The notes below the pieces were generated by a model, which was not told where the DNA came from, did not search any database, and worked only from the letters and a program-made list of their open reading frames with translations. A DNA stretch of 13,159 nt from Candidatus Altarchaeales archaeon WOR_SM1_86-2 (GTDB taxonomy: Archaea > Altiarchaeota > Altiarchaeia > IMC4 > MCBC01): NCBI GenBank assembly GCA_001723855.1, contig MCBC01000005.1:1-13159 (forward strand). Reading direction: 5' to 3'. This document shows, piece after piece, positions 1-6,206 of this stretch. A program made the position numbers and the translations under genes. Every line of letters begins with the position of its first letter. Position 1 is the first letter of the stretch.

Positions 1-87
1 ACATACATGTCAGTACTTTCCACATTCACAAGCAGTGGGGAAATTCAAACAAAACTGAACCAGTTTGGTAGAGATACCATCCCTTAG
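1..87 (+). CDS. Possible C-terminal end of an unidentified protein (5' end outside window)
   Basis: Frame 1 is open from the first base to a TAG at 85-87, giving 28 residues with a reasonably protein-like composition (for example LSTFTSSGEIQTKLNQFG). The frame would enter from the left of the window. No family can be named from so little, and 28 open codons can occur by chance. The next gene is on the opposite strand and ends at 101, so this would be a convergent arrangement with a gap of only 13 bases. Confidence 0.3.
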   Translation, partial: TYMSVLSTFTSSGEIQTKLNQFGRDTIP

Positions 88-100
88 TCAACATAAGGAT

Positions 101-706
101 TTATCTTTTTGATAATTTGATTAGTACGAGTACTATGACAATTATAGCTATGCATGCTATAATTATATTCCTCCATCTGTGATCATCTTTTACATAAACA
201 TTGATACTTGCTTCATTATTACTTTCATTTGACTCTTTTATTTGGTCAAAAGGATCTGCTTTTATTGTTATTTCATGATGTCCAGGTAAAGGTTCCCATA
301 TAAACTTAACACGCTTTTCATCTTTAGAATGCACATCAAAATATTTTTTCTTTACTAACATACCTACAACAACACATGATTCGCTTTCACAAGGAGTTGG
401 TCCTTCATTTACTAACATCGTGATATCTTCTTTTAGTTTACCATCAACAAAGAATCCTAATGTAACATTGTTGGCATCTCTTTCACCACGGTTTTTTATC
501 AAACATGATATGCTAATATTATCTTCCCCACTCTCGTTCATATGCTCTATCATATAATTTATTCTTTCTTCATTAATATCCTCCACAGTTATGTCTGGTA
601 GTGAAGAGGCAAAACTCTCATCCTCTTCATCTTCATATCCAGCGACCCCGCTGGATAGTAATACAACTAGCGCAAGTCCTATTATTATTTTACTTTTATT
701 TTCCAT
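101..706 (-). CDS. Secreted CARDB-domain protein with C-terminal membrane anchor
   Basis: A 201-residue protein of likely extracellular location. It opens with a signal peptide (residues 1-23: Lys-containing start, hydrophobic core LALVVLL, small residues VAG before an acidic stretch). The middle (about 38-172) looks like one CARDB domain, a beta-sandwich adhesion module of archaeal and bacterial surface proteins. Typical features are 'IKNRGERDANNVTLGFFVDGK' near the start and 'IKESNESNNEASINVYV' at the end. A hydrophobic helix at about 178-197, followed by LSKR, should anchor it with the CARDB domain outside. The start at 704-706 is the one that gives the complete signal peptide. It is the last gene of a minus-strand series and is separated from the nuclease gene before it by two hairpins. 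Two Cys about six residues apart (in the CESESC stretch) could form a disulfide. The ligand is unknown. Confidence 0.75.
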   Translation of the reverse strand: MENKSKIIIGLALVVLLSSGVAGYEDEEDESFASSLPDITVEDINEERINYMIEHMNESGEDNISISCLIKNRGERDANNVTLGFFVDGKLKEDITMLVNEGPTPCESESCVVVGMLVKKKYFDVHSKDEKRVKFIWEPLPGHHEITIKADPFDQIKESNESNNEASINVYVKDDHRWRNIIIACIAIIVIVLVLIKLSKR

Positions 707-722
707 TTACTTTTGATTTTAT

Positions 723-762
723 TCGGCACCCCGTGCCGATCTGCAAGTGCCCTCGCACTTGC
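723..762. repeat. Two adjacent perfect hairpins between nuclease and CARDB genes
   Basis: The first palindrome has 7-bp arms TCGGCAC/GTGCCGA (723-729, 733-739) around a CCC loop. The second has 8-bp arms GCAAGTGC/GCACTTGC (743-750, 755-762) around CCTC. Both are perfect, GC-rich and unlike the AT-rich surroundings, and they lie in the 70-bp gap between two minus-strand genes. They could form RNA stem-loops acting as a terminator, processing or stability element, or be a small mobile repeat. Neither arm is followed by a long T run, so a classical intrinsic terminator is not clear. Confidence 0.7.
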
Positions 763-776
763 ATTGCCCTACATCT

Positions 777-1856
777 TCATCCTTCTTCATCATTATTTTT
801 TTCCATTAACTTATCAGGTAGTTTCATTCTTTCCAGCCGCTGCTGGATAAGTTTTTTATCCGGAAGTTTGGTCTGATATGCAGAAATCCTTACCTGATCG
901 TGGGTTTTACTTAAAGTTAGGCGAACAATGCTTTCTTTTTTTGAGCGGCAGAGAATCAAACCGATTGATGGTTTTTCATCAGGAAGTTTTATTTGCTCGT
1001 CAAGAACCCCTAAATAAAACTGCATTTTTCCCACATACCCTGGTTTGAAGTCGCCTATTTTGAGTTCAACGGGCACAAGGCATTTAAGTTCCCTGTGGAA
1101 AAATAATAAGTCAATTCTGAATGTCTCATTGTCAACTACCAACGGATATTCTTCACCGACGAAAGTTAAGTTTTTTCCAAATTCAAGAAAGAACACCCTG
1201 AGGTTTTCAAGGATTGCTCTCATTAGTTCTTTTTCAGAGAAAGTCTCTGAAAGGTCTAAAAATTCTAAAATGTATTCGTCTTTTAAGTGGCGGTGAATGT
1301 CATTTATTGGAATTGCGAGTTTATTCTGCTCTATTTCCATCAGTTTATCAGCATCTTGGGATAACATGAATCTTTCAAAATAAGCAGAGTCAATCTGGCG
1401 TTTGAGTTCTCTCTTACTCCACCTTTCTTTTAAGCACATTTTGATATAAAACTCTTTCTCTTCAATGGTTTTTGTATAATTAAGCAGGATTAAATTATTG
1501 GTCCAACTAATTTCTGCGACCAGTGGTCGCAGTTTTGCATATTCCCCATAAATAAGATAAAATCGCTTACAATCCCATAAATTCCTTGCTGAAAATCCAC
1601 TCATGTCGGGATACTCCATCCTTAAATCCGTAGATAATTTTTCAACCAATCCGTCGCCCCATTTGCTTTTCTCCTGCAGATCTACAATTCTTTCGCCAAT
1701 AAACCAGTAAAGTTCAATCAATAATTTATTTACTTTAGTGATTGCTTTATGTTTACTGTCCTCAACCTTCTTTATGATAAAGGACAATGATTTTTCGTAA
1801 TCCTGCTCTTGTACACGCGTTATTTCAATATCTGTTCCTGTTTTATTCATCATCAT
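777..1856 (-). CDS. YhcG/DUF1016 family PDDEXK nuclease
   Basis: A 359-residue protein with the two-part architecture of the DUF1016 (YhcG) family. The N-terminal domain (about 20-165) contains the family-typical 'YWFIGERIV', 'WGDGLVEKL' and 'SGFSARNLWDCKRFY' stretches. The C-terminal PDDEXK nuclease-fold domain (about 195-335) has Asp249 in 'FRIDLLFF', the E264-x-K266 pair in 'VPVELKIG', and Gln279 and Tyr281 in 'MQFYLGVLD'. The metal-binding nuclease core therefore looks intact. Such proteins are often found in mobile or defence-associated regions, but their biological role is not settled. Three Met codons in a row open the gene and any could be the start; the first is given. The gene overlaps the end of the preceding membrane-protein gene by 14 bases, which suggests translational coupling. 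Confidence 0.88.
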   Translation of the reverse strand: MMMNKTGTDIEITRVQEQDYEKSLSFIIKKVEDSKHKAITKVNKLLIELYWFIGERIVDLQEKSKWGDGLVEKLSTDLRMEYPDMSGFSARNLWDCKRFYLIYGEYAKLRPLVAEISWTNNLILLNYTKTIEEKEFYIKMCLKERWSKRELKRQIDSAYFERFMLSQDADKLMEIEQNKLAIPINDIHRHLKDEYILEFLDLSETFSEKELMRAILENLRVFFLEFGKNLTFVGEEYPLVVDNETFRIDLLFFHRELKCLVPVELKIGDFKPGYVGKMQFYLGVLDEQIKLPDEKPSIGLILCRSKKESIVRLTLSKTHDQVRISAYQTKLPDKKLIQQRLERMKLPDKLMEKNNDEEG

Positions 1857-2784
1857 TTGCTTTTTTATCCTTTAGAGCTTTAGAGAGATAATTCAAAATA
1901 AAATAACAGAATAAAAACGAAAATACAATCACTAAGACAGTAAATATGAAAGGGGGTAAAGTAAGCAATATCGGATAATGTGACTCACGATAACTCTCAA
2001 ATAATAATAAAGTTAATTTTGTCACATAATAAGTTCCGATAAAAAGATAAAGGAGTTCAATTGCGCGTTCTAAACTTATCATTTCTTTTATTCCTTTTTC
2101 AGTCATTTGCTGTGTGATATGTTGGTGCAATAAATTTGCGGTATCAGAGGATGTTTTAATTGCAGTTTTTAGTCCATATAGTTTATTATAGTCAATCTCT
2201 CTCAACAACGAATTAAAAACACCATTGTGTCTCTCCTTCCTTGATAATTCCTTTAGATATTTCAACCTCATCTCATCTTGTCTTAAAAGAGGAAGGATCC
2301 ATTCATTCTTTTTAAAAAGATTGTCCAATGGTTTTAATTTTGGAGATTTCCCTTTTTCTACCTTTTTCTTCTCTACATACACCTTTTTTATAAGTTCTTC
2401 ATATTCTGCCCGTGTCTTTTTCAGATGTTCTGTTTCTAAATTCAGTGTTGTTTCTAATGATTCGGATATATCTTTCTCAAAATATTCTCTAAATCTTTTA
2501 TTTTCTTTTTTTCCAAAAATAAAAAATCTATTTTCAATTCTTGCTAAAGATACATCATCAAAAGTTGAATTAATTTGTGAAAACTCTCTTAAATTGTTTT
2601 CAGAAATCTCAGTAGATACAATAATGGTTTTATGATCTTCGGATACTTCTTTTTTTAATTCGCTAATGCTTTCAACAGAACCTATTCCTGCAGGATTTGG
2701 ATTTAATTCAATCCACCCATCATCAGTTAAGTTCTGTTTATATGCCGTTTCTACTATTGTTATTTTATTTTTATGTGTCATCAT
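1843..2784 (-). CDS. Two-TM membrane protein with long coiled-coil-like cytoplasmic part, unknown function
   Basis: No family recognised. The 313 residues divide into a soluble N-terminal part (1-105), a highly charged helical region rich in Lys and Glu (about 100-185) that could be coiled coil, and two C-terminal hydrophobic segments (about 242-262 and 272-299) ending in a charged tail, KALKDKKANDDE. This predicts a protein anchored by a C-terminal helical hairpin with the bulk on one side of the membrane. The start is well supported: AGGAG lies 4 bases before the first of two adjacent ATG codons (7 before the second). The start overlaps the stop of the TPR gene (2781) and the end overlaps the start of the nuclease gene, so the three genes form a tightly coupled unit. 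Confidence 0.72.
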   Translation of the reverse strand: MMTHKNKITIVETAYKQNLTDDGWIELNPNPAGIGSVESISELKKEVSEDHKTIIVSTEISENNLREFSQINSTFDDVSLARIENRFFIFGKKENKRFREYFEKDISESLETTLNLETEHLKKTRAEYEELIKKVYVEKKKVEKGKSPKLKPLDNLFKKNEWILPLLRQDEMRLKYLKELSRKERHNGVFNSLLREIDYNKLYGLKTAIKTSSDTANLLHQHITQQMTEKGIKEMISLERAIELLYLFIGTYYVTKLTLLLFESYRESHYPILLTLPPFIFTVLVIVFSFLFCYFILNYLSKALKDKKANDDE

Positions 2785-3735
2785 CTCACTCCTTTAAAAT
2801 ATGTAAAGGCGCCCTCTATTTCTTCTTCTGTAAGTTTCCATTCAATTAATTTATCAGCAATTTCTAAAAACTTCCTGCCATTTTTATAATCTTCAAACTT
2901 CTTTCCTGCAACGGGATCTATAATTCCCATTTCTTCTATTAATCTCTTTGCTTTTTCACCAATTTGCTTTTTATCCTTATCAATAGAGATTAAACAAATA
3001 TTTAAGAGAACTATAATCTCATGGTATTTGTCGCTAATCTCTTCAACAATATCTAACGCATCCGCATAATACTCATACGCGTCTTCCAGTTTATTCTGTT
3101 TGCGATAAACATCGCCCAAATCGATATAGGAACTGTATTCTCCGGTTTTGTAACCAATTTCTTTATCAATTTTCAGGGATTTCTCATGGAATTCAATCGC
3201 TTTCTTAAAATCATTTAAACCACAATAAGATTTACCAAAACCACTATAACACTCAGATTCAGCTACTCTTGCACATGTTTCTTTTATCAACTTTAGAGCG
3301 GATTTGTAACTTTCAATTGCATCTTTAAAATTTTCTTTGTTGCAGAAGGCATTACCTAAATTTGTATAACATTTAGATTCACCTGACAGGTCACCAATAT
3401 CTTTATTAATTTTCAGAGATTTCTCATGATATTCAATCGCTTTCTTAAAATCCCCTAACTATCATAAGCATTACCTAAATTTGTATAACATGCAGATTCA
3501 CCTGGCAGGTCTTTATTTTGAATGAAATAATCAAGTGCGTGTTCCCATAATGCTAAAGCGGGTTTGAAATAAGAAACATTAGCAAACATAAGTCCGAAAC
3601 TCAAAAATAAATTTCCTTTCTCATTATCGGGGTATTTAATTTTTCAGATAAATTCTCCATTACATTAATAAATTCCTCGGGGTTATCTTTACATTTCCCT
3701 GCTAATTGTAAGATAATTTTTTCTGTTTCATCCAT
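2781..3735 (-). pseudogene. TPR-repeat protein gene broken by two single-base deletions
   Basis: The gene should encode about 318 residues starting at the ATG at 3733-3735, but is split into three frames. The first frame (MDETEKII...ENLSEKL) is lost at about 3638-3645. The second (YPDNEKGN...YTNLGNAYDS) meets a stop at about 3457. The third runs open to the TGA at 2781. One added base at each point restores one continuous protein of 40-residue TPR units, such as 'LGDFKKAIEYHEKSLKI' and 'CYTNLGNAFCNKENFKDAI'. The longest single-frame piece can be read from a TTG at 3288-3290, but its coding frame continues upstream of that, so the TTG is not a natural start. TPR proteins are protein-binding scaffolds. 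Its end overlaps the membrane-protein gene. The breaks may be true decay or read errors beside A/T runs; the rest of the sequence is well preserved, which favours recent damage or error. Confidence 0.8.
3181..3512. repeat. 120-bp internal direct repeats encoding TPR units
   Basis: Near-identical stretches recur at the spacing of one 40-residue TPR unit. The 32 bases from 3181 and from 3421 differ at two positions and are exactly 240 bases apart. The stretch beginning GCATTACCTAAATTTG at 3349 recurs at 3468, 119 bases later. The one-base shortfall falls where the reading frame breaks, which confirms the missing base near 3457. Such repeats allow gain or loss of TPR units by recombination. Confidence 0.8.
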
Positions 3736-3765
3736 TTTTTGAATTATAATCGCTATATTTTGCGA

Positions 3766-4254
3766 TCAGATATGAAACATGTCTTCAGGTATTTTTTCAT
3801 CTGAGAGTACCAATATACGGTTAGTTTTACGGTGAATAAAAATCCCAAATTCATCCAATATATCCCTACCTAAAAGTGATGGAATCCCCTGATATAACAC
3901 TCTCAACCTTTCTTTTTCTTTCTGTGGAATTTCATCAGGAATCTTATTCTTCATAACTAAAATATTTATCCGATCAATATGCTCTGCTGACAACTTAATT
4001 ATTGCTTCAGTTTCATAAGTTTCTACACTACCGCCAATGCCACATAGATCTTTGTTGGTTTTCTTTAGTTTGTCATAGCCAATTCTGAGTCGCGATACAT
4101 CTTTTTCTGAAATTGCGGTTCTATCTGCTCCAGTATCTACTAAGAACCAGATATAATCAGTTGTGTTTAATTCAGGGAAGGATATCTCCGCCGATACAAA
4201 TGGATGATAGAATCCGCCTTCTTTAAAATATCCCCCTCTAATAATCATTTTCAT
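3766..4254 (-). CDS. Retropepsin-like aspartic protease
   Basis: A 162-residue single-domain protein of the retroviral-type aspartic protease fold (clan AA). The active-site motif is D40-T41-G42-A43 in 'FLVDTGADRTAIS'. The second hallmark, a hydrophobic-Leu-Gly-Arg-Asp stretch ('SLLGRDILDEFGIFI', about 124-138), stands where the family has its ILGRD/LLGRD motif. Proteins of this size work as homodimers, each subunit giving one Asp. No signal peptide or membrane segment is seen, so a cytoplasmic location is likely. The substrate is unknown. The start overlaps the stop of the preceding 83-residue gene by ATGA, so the two are translationally coupled. Met3 is an alternative start. Confidence 0.82.
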   Translation of the reverse strand: MKMIIRGGYFKEGGFYHPFVSAEISFPELNTTDYIWFLVDTGADRTAISEKDVSRLRIGYDKLKKTNKDLCGIGGSVETYETEAIIKLSAEHIDRINILVMKNKIPDEIPQKEKERLRVLYQGIPSLLGRDILDEFGIFIHRKTNRILVLSDEKIPEDMFHI

Positions 4255-4502
4255 AAAATCATAATGGTCTCCTTTGTAGAGAGATACTCAACCACTGCTT
4301 TTCCGGGAGATATTCCATGTTTCGCTAAATCACCTATTAATGTATTTAAATCCTTATTTACACCCACAACCCTGTGATGATATATGCCCACCCAGTTGTT
4401 TGGATACTTTTCTGTTAGTTCATCTTTATGATCTATGAAGTATTTAACATCCTCCCTAAAATCCTTCAATGCCCCTTCATGAATATTCAAATAAGATTCC
4501 AT
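4251..4502 (-). CDS. Small DUF5678-like protein paired with aspartic protease
   Basis: An 83-residue soluble protein. The central 'NNWVGIYHHRVVGVNKDLNTLIGDLAKHGISPGKAVVEYLS' resembles the small archaeal/bacterial DUF5678-type family: a short beta hairpin ('this is what I carry, here is when I use it' pattern of xVAVxxxxVVGxxxD), a helix, then a 'G-hydrophobic-x-P' turn and a final strand. That family is, to my knowledge, often found next to retropepsin-like proteases, as here (ATGA overlap with the protease gene). Its role is unknown; a regulator, inhibitor or substrate-presenting partner of the protease is a guess. A TATA-like element sits about 30 bases upstream, so this gene probably begins the transcript. 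Confidence 0.65.
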   Translation of the reverse strand: MESYLNIHEGALKDFREDVKYFIDHKDELTEKYPNNWVGIYHHRVVGVNKDLNTLIGDLAKHGISPGKAVVEYLSTKETIMIL

Positions 4503-4585
4503 TTTACTAATTATTATTAATTGGATTTGATTATAAAAGTATAATTTTGTTTTCTTTTGAATTAAATTTTTTCTTGTTTGTCATC
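4503..4585 (-). promoter_or_regulatory. Probable archaeal promoter for the DUF5678-protease pair
   Basis: On the minus strand TTTTATAA (plus-strand 4531-4538) lies 29-36 bases before the ATG at 4502, preceded by an A-rich stretch that could hold a BRE. The spacing fits transcription starting a few bases from the ATG. No Shine-Dalgarno sequence is seen. The rest of this 83-bp gap is AT-rich with no visible structure. Confidence 0.4.
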
Positions 4586-5590
4586 TTATACAACCTTCCC
4601 TTTTAACTCCTCAACCTTTACGGATGCGGTTAAAAACATCGCTATCTCAAATTCCGCAATAAACTGGTCCAGGTATTCACGAACCCCTTTTCTTCCGTCC
4701 TTTGCCCACGCCCTGAGTATGGGCAGTGCCATACCGACGCAGTCTGCCCCCAGGGCGATGGCCTTTGCAGCGTCAACTCCGGTTCTGATCCCCCCGGAGG
4801 CAATTACCGGCGTGCTTCCATTCGATAATTCCTTTACGCACCGGGCGGTAGGAATCCCCCAGTCGGCAAACAATTTCCCGGTTTTTCTGTGCCGCTTATC
4901 CCCCCTGTAGCTTTCGACAAGAGCCCATGATGTTCCCCCCACCCCTGCGGCATCAACCGCATCAACCCCCAGTCTGCGGGCAATATCATAGGAAATCCCT
5001 GAGCCAACACCCTTCACAATGACCTTTATGCTGTCATCTCTCAATTCCTTCGCGATTTCATTAATCTTCTCTACAAGCCCGGAAAAGTTCCCCTCCCCCT
5101 CTATCTGGACCACCTCCTGCAGCGGATTTATATGCAGGGCTAAAGCATCGGCGTTAATCATCTCAACCGCCTGCTTACATTCCTTAACGCCGTAACCGTA
5201 ATTAAACTGCACTGCTCCGAGATTCCCGAGCAGCAATATATCGGGAGCGACATCCCTCACCTTGTAAGTGTAAGCCGTCCTGGGGTCTTCGATTGCCGCC
5301 CGCTGGCTTCCAACACCCATCCCGATGTTCAACCCCTGGGCGACAAAAGCCAGATCCTTGTTTATCTTTTCGGCATCATGCGCACCGCCGGTCATGCCCT
5401 CTATGATTACCGGATAACTTAACCTCTTGTTAAAAAATTCTATTTCCGTGTTAATTTCATCAAAATCAATCTCCGGGCAGGAATGATGAGCCAGTTTCAC
5501 TTCCTCAAACCCCGCACTGCCTGATTCAACATCCTTTTCAATACAAATCTTTAAGTGCTCAAGTTTCCTGTTGTTGATATTAATCGCCAT
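4586..5590 (-). CDS. fni: Type 2 isopentenyl-diphosphate delta-isomerase (FMN-dependent)
   Basis: This enzyme interconverts isopentenyl and dimethylallyl diphosphate at the end of the mevalonate pathway, feeding archaeal isoprenoid lipid synthesis. It is a cytosolic flavoprotein needing reduced FMN and Mg2+. The 334 residues have the normal length and motif order of the TIM-barrel family: 'GMTGGAHDA' near residue 65, 'GMGVGSQRAAIEDP' (about 91-104), 'LGNLGAVQ' (about 121-128), 'LHINPLQEVVQIEGEGNF' (about 152-169) with the Gln/Glu positions expected to bind diphosphate and metal, 'VKGVGSGIS', 'AAGVGGTSWALVE' and the phosphate-binding 'ASGGIRTG'. The start at 5588-5590 places the usual short N-terminal extension before 'RKLEHLKIC'. 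It is divergent from the QueD-like gene with 44 bases between starts. Base composition is higher in GC than in the accessory genes downstream. Confidence 0.95.
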   Translation of the reverse strand: MAININNRKLEHLKICIEKDVESGSAGFEEVKLAHHSCPEIDFDEINTEIEFFNKRLSYPVIIEGMTGGAHDAEKINKDLAFVAQGLNIGMGVGSQRAAIEDPRTAYTYKVRDVAPDILLLGNLGAVQFNYGYGVKECKQAVEMINADALALHINPLQEVVQIEGEGNFSGLVEKINEIAKELRDDSIKVIVKGVGSGISYDIARRLGVDAVDAAGVGGTSWALVESYRGDKRHRKTGKLFADWGIPTARCVKELSNGSTPVIASGGIRTGVDAAKAIALGADCVGMALPILRAWAKDGRKGVREYLDQFIAEFEIAMFLTASVKVEELKGKVV

Positions 5591-5634
5591 TATTTTTAAT
5601 TTAACTCAAAAACGGATAAATAAATAAAGTAGAA
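5591..5634. promoter_or_regulatory. Divergent promoter region between fni and queD-like gene
   Basis: All 44 bases between the two starts are AT-rich. For fni (minus strand) a TTTATTTATTTA element lies about 26-38 bases before its ATG. For the plus-strand gene TATTTTTAATTTA (5591-5603) lies about 31-44 bases before its ATG. The two elements are crowded, so shared control of both genes is possible. Neither start has a Shine-Dalgarno sequence. The assignment is by position and composition only. Confidence 0.4.
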
Positions 5635-6099
5635 ATGAAAATTGAAATACATAACATGGAATTTAGCGCAGCACACTTTTTGATTGAGCACGATAAATGC
5701 TCCCGCATGCACGGGCATAACTGGAGATTGAGCGTCGTGGGGGAGGGGGAGATTGATAAGAATGGGTTTGTGATGGATTTCAGCGAGTTCAAGAGGGTTG
5801 TAAGAGGGGTTGTTGTGAAGTACGATCGCAGGATTTTGATCCCAACGGAGAATGAACAGATAAAGATCAAAGAAATCGATAGCGAACTTGAATTGTCTGT
5901 GGGGGATAAGAGCTACGTTTTTCCAAAAAGAGATTGTTTGCTTCTGCCATTGAGCAATGTGACCTGTGAAGAACTTGCCGTTCTGTTCTGGAATGAAATC
6001 AGAAATAAACTGGGGAGGGTGTTTGAAAGCATGGAGGTTCTCATTGAAGAGAAGAAAGGGCAGGGTGCGAGATACAAGAAGATGGTACGGGGGATCTAA
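5635..6099 (+). CDS. QueD / 6-pyruvoyl-tetrahydropterin synthase family protein
   Basis: A 154-residue T-fold enzyme acting on dihydroneopterin triphosphate. Archaeal members usually make 6-carboxytetrahydropterin for preQ0/archaeosine, or another pterin. Zinc ligands are visible: His14 in 'FSAAHF' and His26 and His28 in 'CSRMHGH', with Cys22 as the catalytic Cys. 'FVMDFSEFK' (45-53), 'NVTCEELAVLFWNEI' and the late Glu in 'MEVLIEE' also fit the family. One key position differs. Where the family has Asp-His of the catalytic triad ('LDHxxL'), this protein has Asp64-Arg65 in 'KYDRRILIP', and the Arg codon CGC is one transition from CAC. The family-typical region after it is also longer (about 72-95). 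The reaction is therefore uncertain. The stop codon touches the end of a decayed metF fragment on the other strand. Confidence 0.82.
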   Translation: MKIEIHNMEFSAAHFLIEHDKCSRMHGHNWRLSVVGEGEIDKNGFVMDFSEFKRVVRGVVVKYDRRILIPTENEQIKIKEIDSELELSVGDKSYVFPKRDCLLLPLSNVTCEELAVLFWNEIRNKLGRVFESMEVLIEEKKGQGARYKKMVRGI

Positions 6100-6206
6100 A
6101 ATGTCGACGACCGCCTTAAGCGCTCTGGCATTCCCACCGGGCATGATGCAGACCCCTTTACTCAAAGGTCTTTTATCTCATCCATGAGGTCAATACATGG
6201 ATTAAT
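6098..6206 (-). pseudogene. Remnant of the 3' end of a second metF gene
   Basis: The minus strand here reads, with one stop and one lost base, 'NPCIDLMDEIKDL', a TGA, then 'KGVCIMPGGNARALKAVVDIL'. This matches the last 37 residues of the intact metF in this window ('NLCIDLVDEIKGLGMKGVHIMPVGNVRALKAIVDRL'). The DNA also aligns with about 7927-8036, with a one-base gap in a C/G run and roughly three quarters of bases equal by eye, so it comes from a diverged paralogue rather than a fresh copy. It begins at the stop codon of hdrB and ends at the stop codon of the queD-like gene, so both neighbours abut the scar. It suggests that a metF once lay directly downstream of hdrB and was lost. Confidence 0.82.

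Noticed and set aside
2225..2635. Plus-strand open frame rich in Phe and Ser
   Set aside because: It is the antisense of Lys/Glu-rich coding sequence of the membrane-protein gene.
2781..3290. Treating the last 169 codons of the TPR gene as a complete gene with a TTG start
   Set aside because: The same frame stays open and in TPR register for a further ~55 codons upstream, to the frameshift, so the TTG is an internal Leu codon.
3181..3512. Regular repeats considered as a CRISPR array
   Set aside because: Spacing is 120 bases and the repeats are in frame with 40-residue TPR units; there are no uniform short repeats with unique spacers.
5596..6165. Long minus-strand open frame (189 codons) antisense to the queD-like gene
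   Set aside because: Only its first ~30 residues are meaningful, and they are the metF remnant; the rest is the antisense of a clear plus-strand gene.
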